A DNA stretch of 64,000 nt from Lewinella sp. IMCC34183 (GTDB lineage: Bacteria; Bacteroidota; Bacteroidia; Chitinophagales; Saprospiraceae): NCBI RefSeq assembly GCF_003390915.1, contig NZ_QMEM01000001.1, positions 1,054,001-1,118,000 of the forward strand, given 5' to 3'. The stretch's first letter is position 1. Every line of letters begins with the position of its first letter. The notes under the pieces were generated by a model. It saw only the letters and a program-made list of their open reading frames with translations, ran no database searches and was not told the origin of the DNA. The position numbers and the translations under genes are program-made. This document shows, one piece after another, positions 8,097 through 17,312 of the stretch.

Positions 8097-10219
8097 TCCA
8101 CTACCGCAAGGACACCGACAACATAGCCACGCTGATCCTGGACATGTCCGGGCGATCGGGCAACTTGCTCAACCACGAGATCGTGGCGGCCTTCGCGCCC
8201 GTCATCGAACACCTCAAGCAGGAAAAAGCCAGTGGCAAGCTCAACGGAGTAATTATCACTTCAGCCAAAAAGGACTTCCTCGAGAGCGGCGACCTCGACT
8301 ACCTCTATAAGCTGGACGACCCGGCCCGCGCCTTCGAGGCCTCGCAGTCGCTCAAGCAATTCCTGCGCGACCTGGAAGTGCCCGGCGTTCCCGTCGCCGC
8401 GGCCATCAACGGCGATGCCCTGGGCACCGGATTCGAGCTGACGCTGGCCTGTCACTACCGCATTGTGGTGGCCGACAACGACCTGCGGCTCGGCCACCCC
8501 GAGGTGAAGATCGGACTGATCCCCAGCGGGGGTGCCATCATCCGGTTGATGTGGCTGCTCGGTATCGAACGGGCCTATCCCTTGCTGCTGGAAGGCCGGA
8601 GGTACAGCCCCCAGGAAGCCCTGAAGGTCGGACTCGTCGATGCCCTCGCCACCGACCGGGACGATATGCTCATCAAGGCCAAGAAGTGGCTGCTGTCGCA
8701 CCACGACGTACACCGCACCTGGGACGACCCCGACGGCGAGATACCCGGCGGTACGGCGGCCGACCCAAACCTGGGTCACCGCATCCGCCTGCTCACCGCG
8801 CGCCTGTCGGCCAAGACCAATGACCTTTACCCCGCCAAACGGGCCATCATCGACCTGCTGGCCGAGGGCAGTAAGCTCGACTTCACCACCGCCTACCGCC
8901 TCGACAGCCGCTACTACGCCCGGGTAGCCACCAACCCCGTGACGAAAAATATGATCTCAACCTTCTGGTTCGACAAGCAGGCCGTCCGGGGCGGCGTGGG
9001 GCGCCCCAAGGGATTCGGAAAATTCCGAGCTCGAAGGGTCGGGGTGATCGGGGCCGGCATGATGGGCTCGGGCATCGCCTTCCTGTGCCTGCGCAACGGC
9101 CTGGAGGTCATCCTAAAGGACGTGAGCCAGCCCATCGCCGAACGGGGCAAGGCCTACGTCGCCGAAAAGATCGACGAGTACATCGAGCGCGGCACGTTCC
9201 AGCCGGAGGACCGCGACCGGCTGCTCAACCGCATCACCCCGACCAACGCCAGCGATCGCTTCAAGGAATGCGACATCGTAGTGGAGGCGGTCTTCGAAAA
9301 CAAGTCGGTCAAGACCAAGGTCACCCGCGAGGCGGAGGAGCACCTTGACGAGTACTCCGTCTTCGCTACCAACACCGTCTCGATCCCCATTACCGAGCTG
9401 GGCCGGGAAAGTCTCCGCCCCGAAAATTACGTGGGGCTACATTTCTTCTCTCCCGCCGAGCAGACGTCGGTGGTGGAAGTAGTTGTCGGCGAACGCACCA
9501 GCGACGAAACCGTGGCACGGGCCTTCGACTTCGCCATTGCCATCCGCAAGCTGCCGATCGTCGTCAAGGACTCCTGGGGCTTCTTCGCGGCCCGGGTACT
9601 CAATACCTATATCCTCGAGGGCGTGACCATGCTAAATGAGGGCTACCCCGCCGCCCTCATCGAAAACATGGGCCGGCAGGCGGGTATGAAAACGGGCCCC
9701 CTCGCCATGGCCGACGACCTGGGCTTTAAGCTGGTACTGCGCTACGAGCAGCAGGCCGCCGAACACTACGGCAAACGCTACAAGCAGCATCCCGCCGCCC
9801 CCGCCCTCACCAAAATGCGCGACGAGCTCGAGCGCAGCGGCCGCGCGAAACGCGCCGGTTTCTACGACTACGACAGCGACGGCAACTACCGCCTCTGGGC
9901 GGGACTCGAGGAGCACTTTCCCGTCACCAAGGATGACTACGACCGCACCCGGATGAAGGACCGCTTTCTCTTCGCGCAGGTCATCGAAGCGGGGTGGTGC
10001 CTGCAGGAAGGGGTCATCAGCCACATCGAAGCCGCCAACCTGGCCAGCGTATACGGCTGGGGATTCCCGGGCTACACGGGGGGCGTGATGCGGTACATTC
10101 ACAGCTACGGGAAACAGCATTTCCTGGAGCGGTGCGGCGAACTGAAAGAACGTTACGGCCAGCGCTTCACCGTACCCCGGTACCTCCAGCGCCTCGAACC
10201 GGACGCGCTTACCCCGTAA
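8093..10219 (+). CDS. fadJ: FadJ-type enoyl-CoA hydratase/3-hydroxyacyl-CoA dehydrogenase
   Basis: A 708-aa bifunctional beta-oxidation enzyme. Residues about 1-200 form a crotonase domain, with both catalytic glutamates in recognisable contexts (GTGFELTLACHYR and LGHPEVKIGLIP). Residues about 313-500 form the NAD-binding dehydrogenase domain (GVIGAGMMGSGIA, LHFFSP, VVEVV), followed by C-terminal dehydrogenase domains. In the segment WGFFAARVL, Ala500 occupies the place of the Asn in the usual FxVNR motif. Other FadJ relatives with GFYTSRVFGT-like sequences also lack it, so this may mark a subclass. It hydrates enoyl-CoA and oxidises the hydroxyacyl product in the cytoplasm. It overlaps the thiolase-like gene by four bases. 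Confidence 0.88.
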   Translation: MIHYRKDTDNIATLILDMSGRSGNLLNHEIVAAFAPVIEHLKQEKASGKLNGVIITSAKKDFLESGDLDYLYKLDDPARAFEASQSLKQFLRDLEVPGVPVAAAINGDALGTGFELTLACHYRIVVADNDLRLGHPEVKIGLIPSGGAIIRLMWLLGIERAYPLLLEGRRYSPQEALKVGLVDALATDRDDMLIKAKKWLLSHHDVHRTWDDPDGEIPGGTAADPNLGHRIRLLTARLSAKTNDLYPAKRAIIDLLAEGSKLDFTTAYRLDSRYYARVATNPVTKNMISTFWFDKQAVRGGVGRPKGFGKFRARRVGVIGAGMMGSGIAFLCLRNGLEVILKDVSQPIAERGKAYVAEKIDEYIERGTFQPEDRDRLLNRITPTNASDRFKECDIVVEAVFENKSVKTKVTREAEEHLDEYSVFATNTVSIPITELGRESLRPENYVGLHFFSPAEQTSVVEVVVGERTSDETVARAFDFAIAIRKLPIVVKDSWGFFAARVLNTYILEGVTMLNEGYPAALIENMGRQAGMKTGPLAMADDLGFKLVLRYEQQAAEHYGKRYKQHPAAPALTKMRDELERSGRAKRAGFYDYDSDGNYRLWAGLEEHFPVTKDDYDRTRMKDRFLFAQVIEAGWCLQEGVISHIEAANLASVYGWGFPGYTGGVMRYIHSYGKQHFLERCGELKERYGQRFTVPRYLQRLEPDALTP

Positions 10220-10250
10220 AATTCAGCGTACGCCCTATTCGAGTTGTTGT

Positions 10251-10258
10251 TATATTTA
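10251..10258 (+). promoter_or_regulatory. -7 element upstream of the sigma-54 activator gene
   Basis: TATATTTA, a variant of TAnnTTTG, in an AT-rich patch 65 bases before the GTG start. No other promoter-like feature is obvious in the 104-bp gap after fadJ. Confidence 0.4.
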
Positions 10259-10323
10259 AGAATTTTATCGGCTGACCGACCCGCCCCCCGGGACGTGCCG
10301 GCAGTTGTCTGAACCCTTCTCAT

Positions 10324-12108
10324 GTGGCGTCACCTACGCACGAAATAGCCCAAATCCTGGAAACCGTACCCTTCCCGGGCTTCATTGCCCTGCAGGACGG
10401 GAGTATCGTCAACGCAAACAAGGCGCTGCTGAAGGTATCCGGGCAGCCGGACCTGGTGGAAATGGACCGCTCCGTCTTCGGACTCGGAATATTTCACAAT
10501 CCGGCGGAGTACCGGGGGTTTCTGCAGAGCTTCAAGCACGGCGGGTCCACCCGGAGACTCGTATTGCCCTTGGGACGCCTGAGCAGCTCCAACCGGCCGC
10601 TGGTACTCTTTGCCAGTCGCATCACCTACGAGGGTCGCGAATGCCTCTGCGGCATCATCAGCCGGACGAAGGTGGGGGAAGAGATCATCCGTAACAGCTA
10701 CGACGACGACAACGATACCCTGCTGGACAAGGTGGACACCTACGTGATCCGTGCCGAAAGTAACGGACGGGCCATCTTCGTCAACACGCCGCTGCTCATC
10801 GAGCTGGGCTATGAGCGCTCGGAAACCTTCCCCGTTCTCGACCAGGTCGACGTCGAAAACGACGCGCATACCCTCAAGCAGCATATGGTCCGGGCGCTTT
10901 CGCGGGGCACAGCCACCTACGACACGCTCTTCCAGCGAAAGAACGGTACCCTCACCCCGGTGCGGGTCGTAATCAAGCCGATCCGGAAAGTAGAATACCA
11001 AGACCAGTTCCTCGTCACCGCCTACGACCTTACCGAGCATCGTGCGGACCAGCGCACCCGGCAGGAACTGGAGCTTGAGGTCGAACGCCTGACCAAGCAG
11101 CTGGAGCGTCGTAGCGCCCTGATCAAACACAAGTACGGGACCGGCGAGGACTCCCGCATCATCAGCCGCAGTCCGGCCTACACCCGTGTGCTCCAGCAGA
11201 TCGACCAGGTCGCCAGCACCGACAGTACGGTACTGATTACGGGTGAGACCGGCACCGGTAAGGAACTCATTGCCCGTGCCATTCACGCCAAAAGCCTCCG
11301 CGCCGGGCGCCCCCTGCTGATCCTGAACTGCGGTGCCCTGCCCGCCGAACTCATCGAGAGCGAATTATTCGGCTACCGTCGCGGAGCGTTCACCGGGGCC
11401 CGCAACGATCACCTGGGTCGCTTCGAGCTCGCCGACGAGGGAACCCTCTTCCTGGACGAAATCGGGGAAATGCCGATGCTACTGCAAACCCGCTTGCTCC
11501 GCGTGCTACAGGACGGTGAGTTCACCCCACTCGGGGCTACTGAAAGCGTGCAGTCCGACGTTCGCATCATTGCCGCCACGAACCGCAACCTGCGGGAACG
11601 GGTAGCGGAGGGAACTTTCCGGTCCGACCTGTTTTTCCGCCTCAACGTGTTCCCTATTCACAGCCTGCCGCTGCGGGAGCGCCGGGAAGATATCCCCGAG
11701 CTCGTCAATCACTTCATTCGGAAGTATACCCCCGCGGGACCGCCGCCCCCTCGTATACGGCCGGAAGACATAGAAAAGCTTACGCAGTATGACTTCGAGG
11801 GAAATGTACGCGAGCTGGAAAACCTGATCCAACGGGCGCTCATCGTCAGCAACGGCGACACCTTGGAAATTACGCTGGACCGGTCCACGCACCGGAACCC
11901 CGCCAACGAGGGGAATCCGGCCGCTCCGACGGACCTGCTGCCGCTGAATTTTGAGGAGATGCAGCGCCACCACATTCGTCACGTACTCCGCCTCACCGAG
12001 GGGAAGGTCAGCGGAAAGGGCGGCGCCGCCGAGCTCCTCGGACTGAACGCGCAGACGCTCTTCAGTAAAATGCGGAAGCTCGGGATCAGCCGCCAGCCGG
12101 CGGGGTAA
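10324..12108 (+). CDS. PAS-sensing sigma-54-dependent transcriptional activator
   Basis: A 594-aa bacterial enhancer-binding protein. Residues about 10-120 and 150-240 look like two PAS-type sensory domains, followed by a coiled coil (about 245-270). The AAA+ sigma-54 interaction domain covers about 280-510, with Walker A ITGETGTGKEL, the loop motif GAFTGA, and Walker B FLDEIGEMP. A Fis-type helix-turn-helix lies at the C-terminus (KGGAAELLGLNAQTLFSKM). It should use ATP to open sigma-54 promoters in response to a PAS-sensed signal. The start is GTG at 10324. It converges with the CheB-CheR gene, and the two coding ends overlap by 23 bp. Target genes are not evident here. Confidence 0.92.
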   Translation: MASPTHEIAQILETVPFPGFIALQDGSIVNANKALLKVSGQPDLVEMDRSVFGLGIFHNPAEYRGFLQSFKHGGSTRRLVLPLGRLSSSNRPLVLFASRITYEGRECLCGIISRTKVGEEIIRNSYDDDNDTLLDKVDTYVIRAESNGRAIFVNTPLLIELGYERSETFPVLDQVDVENDAHTLKQHMVRALSRGTATYDTLFQRKNGTLTPVRVVIKPIRKVEYQDQFLVTAYDLTEHRADQRTRQELELEVERLTKQLERRSALIKHKYGTGEDSRIISRSPAYTRVLQQIDQVASTDSTVLITGETGTGKELIARAIHAKSLRAGRPLLILNCGALPAELIESELFGYRRGAFTGARNDHLGRFELADEGTLFLDEIGEMPMLLQTRLLRVLQDGEFTPLGATESVQSDVRIIAATNRNLRERVAEGTFRSDLFFRLNVFPIHSLPLRERREDIPELVNHFIRKYTPAGPPPPRIRPEDIEKLTQYDFEGNVRELENLIQRALIVSNGDTLEITLDRSTHRNPANEGNPAAPTDLLPLNFEEMQRHHIRHVLRLTEGKVSGKGGAAELLGLNAQTLFSKMRKLGISRQPAG

Positions 12109-15100
12109 CGACCTCGAAAGTCACGTAGTGCATGGTACCGTTGATGTAGATGGGCCGGTATAGCACCTTGCGGGGGTGAGCATCGTCGATCAGGTCCTCT
12201 TCCCGAAAGTCCACTTCCTCTACCACACTGCCCTGCCGCAGGCGCTCGACCGCTTCCCGGTAGCGCTTGAGGCCTTCCTCGGAAACAAAGTCCTGTAGCT
12301 TCCGATTCGAGTAGGCATCCGGCTGCCGGGTGTGGGTAGGCATATGGTTGACCAGCACCATACGCTCCTCCATGTCGAGCATTCCGGCGTCCTGGGGAAG
12401 GTAGCCGAGGGCCCGCTTGTACTGGTCGATTACGCGGGTAGAAGCCTGTCGTTCCACTTCGAAGCGGGTGACGTCGTGAATAATAATCGTCGCCTGTTCC
12501 ACGTCCCGCATTATGCCGGCCTGGTCAGACTCAATGAGAATCGGGATGATTTCGACCTTAAGGTAAAATTTCTCTTCCCCCTTACCGATGACCATCGTTT
12601 TAATGGTGGTCACCTCCATTTCCTGGAACGTGGTGCGCAGCCCTTCACTGAACTTAACCTTGTCCTGATTCGAAGCGATCAGGTCCGTAAAATAGGAGCC
12701 GATGAGTTCCTCGCGTGACCGGCCGCCCAGCGCGTGGTTGATCTCTTCGATGCGGCTGTTTTCCCGTACCATCACGATGAGTTCCTCGGTATTCTGGAAA
12801 ATGGACTCGTATTTACGGGCCATATCCGTGAGCCGGCGACGGGTCTGTACCAGATCATTGATATCGACAAAGGTGATCACCACGCCCTCCAGCTTATCCT
12901 GATTGGCCAGGTAAGGGAGCATGCGCAAGAGGAAATAGTTGCCGTGACGATCCTGTACTTCCTGATCGTGCCGGGCGTTTTCCTCGAGTACCTGGTGGCA
13001 GATTTTCTCGATATCCACGTTCGAGAATGGATTGGAAAAGGACGTTATGGGGCGCCCCAGATCGGACGCGTGGAGGTCAAACTGCTTGCCTACTCCGGGC
13101 GTGAAGCGCCGGATTCGGAGCTTGCTATCGACGAATATGGTGCTGATCTGCGTGCTCTTCAGCAGGTTATTGACGTCGTTATTAATCTCGTTCAGTTCCT
13201 CGTTCTTGCGCTGGAACTCGTTGTTGACGGTATAGAGTTCCTCGTTTACCGACTGTAATTCTTCGTTGGTACTCTGCATTTCCTCGTTAGAGGCCAGTAG
13301 CTCCCGGTTACTGGCCTGGAGTTCCTCGTTCGTTGCCTCTAGCTCGGTATACAGCTTCTGGGCCCGCTGCTGGCTGCGTAGCAACTCGGACTCCAGGTCG
13401 CGAATTTTATCTTTCAGTTGCCGGTCAACGGAAAATACTTCGTCGTCCACCCCCGGGGAGTAGCCTGACCCCGATTCCGTTTCCTCGTTGCTGAAGAACT
13501 CCAGCATGGCGACGGCCTGGTCCAGTTCCACGAATTCCTGGAGGCTGAACCGGACCCGAACCCATTGCGGATTATCGGGAGTTTCGGAAACGTTTATCCG
13601 CTCGAACTGCCCCGATTTGCCCGTACGCAACACGCGGTCGACGCCGGTGATGAGCAAGCTCTGCGCCTGCTCGGAGACTACGGTATGCAGGGAAAGGTGC
13701 GCGTTGAAGCGGGGCAACCGCAGAATACCGGAAAAGTCACCGCTGAGGTAAAGAATCTCGTACTGTTTGTTCACGAAAAGCGTCGCGGGGGCGAACCGCT
13801 CGGAGAGGAAACGCGCGTAGTAATCCATGGTCGATTTAGTAGATACCGGCAGTGGCCTGGCCGAAGGAAGCTCGTCCTGAAAGTCGGTGCTTTCCGGGGG
13901 AACGATCGTGAGTCCCAGGTTTCGGGCGACCCCGGTATCGAGAGAGTGCGGGATAACCTTGGTCGGGATGTCTTTGTTCCCGGTTCGCTTGCGGTACACC
14001 TTCCACCGGCGATTCACGGTCGAGAAAGCCGACTGCAACCCTCCCAGACTCTCACTGGGCCCGAGCATCATCGTACCGTTAGCATTAAGACTGAAGTAAA
14101 AGTCGCCCAGAATACGCTGTTGGGCTTCGCCGTTTACGTAAATAAGGAAGTTACGACAAGAGACAAAATCAATGCGGATGAAGGGCGGATCCTGCAGCAG
14201 GTTTTGCACGGCGAAGAGGATGCTTTCCTTGACATCGTCCCGCACCCGGAAGCCAGCATTAGTGTGGATAAAATAGCGCTGCAAGAGATCCATGGGCACG
14301 TCGGCCACGATGTTGTCGTCGTAGAGCCCGGAGGCTGCCTTAATGATGGCATTCCGGTCCACGTCGGAACCGAATATCTTGAAGCTTCGATCGAGTTCAT
14401 TTTCCCGCAGATACTCCTTGATGAGTATGGCAATGGAGTACACCTCTTCGCCCGTGGAGCAAGCGGGCACCCAGATGCGGATGTCCTCGGCCTCATCCTT
14501 CGCGAAAATCTGGGGTATGACCTGGGTACGCAGCAGGGCAAAAGCTTCGGGATCGCGGTAGAAACGGGTCACCCCGATGAGGAAGCTCTGCCGGAGCGTC
14601 AGTAATTCTTCCTCATTTTCGAGCGCGTAGTCGATGTAGTCCCTCAGGTCGTCGTAGGAGCTCACCAGCATTCGCTTCTCGATGCGCCGCATGATGGTAG
14701 CGGGACGGTAGCGATTGAAATCGATGAAGGAGATTTTCTTTACCCGATTGAGTAAGGTGCGAATGATTTCGCTCTGGGTTAGTTCGTCGAGACTGCCGGT
14801 TTCCTCCGGTTCGGTCCGGGAACGCACCAAGAGTGCCAGGCGGCGGGCAAGCTCCGCCGGGGGGAGTACGATGTCGGCGAGGTGTTGCCGCAGTGCAGCG
14901 CGGGGCATGCCATCAAACTGGGCGGAGTCAGGGTGCTGCACCATCACGATACCGCCGTGGCTCTTGATCTCCTGCAATCCACGGCTTCCATCTGTGCCCA
15001 TTCCGGAAAGTATAATGGCTATGGCATCCTCAGTCCGTGACTGAGCGAGGGAGAATAAAAAATCGTCGATGGGAAGGTAAGCCGCATCGCGGTCCTGCGT

Positions 15101-15382
15101 TCGCTGGGTGACCGTGAGGGCGTGATCTTCTACGCGCACATCTACCTCGGGCATCTTTACGTAGACCGTATCCGGTTCCGGCACCACGACCGTGTTGAGC
15201 GAAACCACCTTCAGATTGGTAGTGCGCTGCAAAATGGACGCCATGGAGCTGATATGGTCTAACGAGAGATGCTGGACTACGACATAAGCCAGACCCAGGT
15301 CCGACGGAACCGCGGAGAAGAACGCTTCAAGCGCTGGAATTCCGCCGGCGGATGCACCGATGCCGACGATTCTGACCGCCAT
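12086..15382 (-). CDS. CheB-CheR-PAS fusion signalling protein
   Basis: A 1098-aa cytoplasmic protein. Residues about 1-190 are a CheB methylesterase domain with the triad contexts GIGASAGG, VVQHLS and SGMGTDGS. Residues about 215-480 are a CheR methyltransferase domain (FLIGVTRFYRDP, WVPACSTGEEVYS). Residues about 650-735 form a long coiled coil rich in ELQASN/EELQSVN repeats, typical of this family. Two or three PAS domains follow. No histidine-kinase domain is seen at the C-terminus, and no MCP or CheA gene is nearby. A role in stress or environmental signalling rather than flagellar chemotaxis is inferred. It lies near a second, stand-alone CheB gene (16156-17193), and its 3' end overlaps the convergent sigma-54 activator gene. 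Confidence 0.9.
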   Translation of the reverse strand: MAVRIVGIGASAGGIPALEAFFSAVPSDLGLAYVVVQHLSLDHISSMASILQRTTNLKVVSLNTVVVPEPDTVYVKMPEVDVRVEDHALTVTQRTQDRDAAYLPIDDFLFSLAQSRTEDAIAIILSGMGTDGSRGLQEIKSHGGIVMVQHPDSAQFDGMPRAALRQHLADIVLPPAELARRLALLVRSRTEPEETGSLDELTQSEIIRTLLNRVKKISFIDFNRYRPATIMRRIEKRMLVSSYDDLRDYIDYALENEEELLTLRQSFLIGVTRFYRDPEAFALLRTQVIPQIFAKDEAEDIRIWVPACSTGEEVYSIAILIKEYLRENELDRSFKIFGSDVDRNAIIKAASGLYDDNIVADVPMDLLQRYFIHTNAGFRVRDDVKESILFAVQNLLQDPPFIRIDFVSCRNFLIYVNGEAQQRILGDFYFSLNANGTMMLGPSESLGGLQSAFSTVNRRWKVYRKRTGNKDIPTKVIPHSLDTGVARNLGLTIVPPESTDFQDELPSARPLPVSTKSTMDYYARFLSERFAPATLFVNKQYEILYLSGDFSGILRLPRFNAHLSLHTVVSEQAQSLLITGVDRVLRTGKSGQFERINVSETPDNPQWVRVRFSLQEFVELDQAVAMLEFFSNEETESGSGYSPGVDDEVFSVDRQLKDKIRDLESELLRSQQRAQKLYTELEATNEELQASNRELLASNEEMQSTNEELQSVNEELYTVNNEFQRKNEELNEINNDVNNLLKSTQISTIFVDSKLRIRRFTPGVGKQFDLHASDLGRPITSFSNPFSNVDIEKICHQVLEENARHDQEVQDRHGNYFLLRMLPYLANQDKLEGVVITFVDINDLVQTRRRLTDMARKYESIFQNTEELIVMVRENSRIEEINHALGGRSREELIGSYFTDLIASNQDKVKFSEGLRTTFQEMEVTTIKTMVIGKGEEKFYLKVEIIPILIESDQAGIMRDVEQATIIIHDVTRFEVERQASTRVIDQYKRALGYLPQDAGMLDMEERMVLVNHMPTHTRQPDAYSNRKLQDFVSEEGLKRYREAVERLRQGSVVEEVDFREEDLIDDAHPRKVLYRPIYINGTMHYVTFEVVTPPAGG

Positions 15383-15613
15383 GGTTAAGATGTTGAAGTC
15401 TGGAGTTTCTGGAAATCAGGCTAACATATGTAAACTGAAGGCCAATATAAAACTCAAAACGGATTTACCCGACCGCAGCCGGCGGCGGAGAAAAGATAGA
15501 AGGCGGATCGTAAAACGAATAACGTCAAGGTATTGCTGGGTTTGCGGCAACCGCAATGGTAACTGCTCGGGCTAAAGTAAAAGGAATAGCGCGTCGGGCA
15601 GGAGCAAGAGAAC

Positions 15614-15982
15614 CTACCGTGCAGCTATCTCCTTTAACCAGATGGCATTCCAGCGCTGGATATGGTGGTTCCCGGCTCCGTGGGCGGAAAGAATACGCTC
15701 GCCCTGCCGGACCAGGCAGGAAATCACGTCGGATAACAGCTCGCGGTGGAGGCGCTCGAGGGCGCACTTAAAGTCGCCGTCAGCGCGTTGGAGTTCCTGA
15801 CGGAAGTACACGAGCTTCTGCCGCGTACCCCACCAGGTTTTCCGCATGGTAACGCGATACTCAAGGGGGATGGGTAATTTCTCAACTAGTGCCATGGACT
15901 GCGCACTTTGCAACTCAAGGCGATGAAGATAGGCTACTGTGTTGTGCTGAAAATCTGAAGTCGTTTCACGAATACTGGACAT
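15614..15982 (-). CDS. Hypothetical protein between two CheB-family genes
   Basis: A 122-aa soluble protein, largely helical in appearance, with no signal peptide or membrane segment. I recognise no family. It lies between the CheB gene (16156-17193) and the CheB-CheR-PAS gene on the same strand, 173 bp and 231 bp away respectively, so a shared signalling role is possible but not shown. Codon use is in line with its neighbours. Confidence 0.6.
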   Translation of the reverse strand: MSSIRETTSDFQHNTVAYLHRLELQSAQSMALVEKLPIPLEYRVTMRKTWWGTRQKLVYFRQELQRADGDFKCALERLHRELLSDVISCLVRQGERILSAHGAGNHHIQRWNAIWLKEIAAR

Positions 15983-16118
15983 AGGGAGGTGTATTTCGGC
16001 CCTATATCCCTACAACTTGCGTGCCATCTTTATAAGAAATTGAATTTCAGTTATTTACGCGAGAACAATGTTAACCTCAACAAGAATTTATTATATGTAG
16101 CGGCAAATCTACGGCTCG

Positions 16119-16153
16119 TTTATCAAACTCGATAAATTATTATGTTTGATAAA
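16119..16153 (-). terminator. Hairpin terminator after the CheB gene
   Basis: A perfect 10-bp inverted repeat (16119-16128 TTTATCAAAC, 16144-16153 GTTTGATAAA) with a 15-base loop lies two bases past the stop of the CheB gene. It is AT-rich with no long T tract, so it is a moderate call. Confidence 0.55.
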
Positions 16154-16155
16154 GA

Positions 16156-17193
16156 CTAGATTGTCCGCCGCGGTTGGGTTTCGCTGAGGTCGGTCGACTG
16201 AATTAATCGCTGCACACGTTTGGCCTGCTCCTGGATCTCCCGGGCCCGCGCCCGGTATTGGCTGGCCACCAGGCCATCGCCATCGTCCATCTGATCGGCC
16301 AGGTGCTCAAGTACCAGGCGGCTTTCCTCCAGTCCGCGCATCACTTCCCACATGCTCTTTTCCACGTTGACCGTTACGCTGGCCAGCAGGGACTCCGCCG
16401 TATGGGCGTGACCGGTATGGCAGCGGTACCGAACAAGCTTGCCTTCCTCAAATTCCGTGAGTGCTCCGTGGCACTCCGGACAAGTCAGTGGCGAGGGGGT
16501 TCCCTGTTCTAAAATTCCCATTTCCAGTCCATTTTTACCCTTTGCGATGGAAAGTTCTATTTCCAGGAGCTCCCGATTCTTTACGCCACGACCGTTAAGG
16601 GCCGTGTTCAGCCGTTGGTGACAGAGCTGGTCCAGCAGGGGGCCCATATCACCCGCCCGGCGAATGTAATCTACTTCCGTATACTTCATCACTCCCTCCG
16701 GCATATCGGAAAACATAGCTTCCTCGGGATCCTGCACGATCGCCAGCCCTCCGAACCGTTTGATGGTCCACATCCCCGAGGTTCCGTCGTTCAGCGCGCC
16801 ACTCAGCACGATGCCTATCGTACGCTGACGGTAGGCATGCGCGGCCGAGCGAAACAACGTATCCACGGCGGGCCGGAAGCGGTTTTCCCGTGGGCCGCGC
16901 GTAATCAGCACCCGATCGCCCTCCACCAGCAGATGATGGTCCGGCGGTGCAATGTACATGCGTCCGGGCCGGAGTGCCTCCCCGTCCTCACCTCTCCGCA
17001 CCTCGAATTTGGTGTGGCCCTGAAGGATCGTATCGAGGCGGCTGCGGGCGTAGGCGGGAATGTGCTGAACGATGCAAATGGCGGCGGGTAGATCCTCGGG
17101 CACCCCCCGGACGAACTCGACCAGGGCTTCGACGCCCCCGGCTGAGGCGCCCACAACGATTACGTTGCGATAATCTGGTGACAAGGAGGACAT
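16156..17193 (-). CDS. Stand-alone CheB-type protein-glutamate methylesterase with zinc-ribbon tail
   Basis: A 345-aa protein. Residues about 10-190 are a CheB catalytic domain with Ser, His and Asp contexts VVGASAGG, IVQHIP and SGALNDGT. There is no receiver domain. Residues about 235-275 carry a Cys/His cluster (CPECHG, then RCHTGHAHT) that looks like a zinc-binding ribbon seen in CheB-like proteins outside chemotaxis operons. A helical C-terminus follows. It would remove methyl esters or deamidate glutamines, but no methyl-accepting receptor is encoded nearby. With the CheB-CheR-PAS protein it suggests a non-chemotactic signalling pair. Confidence 0.88.
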   Translation of the reverse strand: MSSLSPDYRNVIVVGASAGGVEALVEFVRGVPEDLPAAICIVQHIPAYARSRLDTILQGHTKFEVRRGEDGEALRPGRMYIAPPDHHLLVEGDRVLITRGPRENRFRPAVDTLFRSAAHAYRQRTIGIVLSGALNDGTSGMWTIKRFGGLAIVQDPEEAMFSDMPEGVMKYTEVDYIRRAGDMGPLLDQLCHQRLNTALNGRGVKNRELLEIELSIAKGKNGLEMGILEQGTPSPLTCPECHGALTEFEEGKLVRYRCHTGHAHTAESLLASVTVNVEKSMWEVMRGLEESRLVLEHLADQMDDGDGLVASQYRARAREIQEQAKRVQRLIQSTDLSETQPRRTI

Positions 17194-17269
17194 ATGGGTG
17201 AGTTAGGCAACTAGACACGAAAGTCCCAAAATACAAACAAATAGCAACGTTCGGGGGGCATAGCCCCGT

Positions 17270-17277
17270 TACCTTCG
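17270..17277 (+). promoter_or_regulatory. -7 element for the epimerase/fumC pair
   Basis: TACCTTCG, a common variant of the Bacteroidota element in this window, 35 bases before the ATG of the epimerase gene. Confidence 0.5.
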
Positions 17278-17312
17278 TCTTGTTTCCTCCCTACGTGCCC
17301 CAAACTACCTGT

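Noticed and set aside
12086..17193. Chemotaxis operon
   Set aside because: Only CheB and CheB-CheR proteins are present; there is no CheA, CheW, CheY or receptor gene, so a chemotaxis cluster is not supported.
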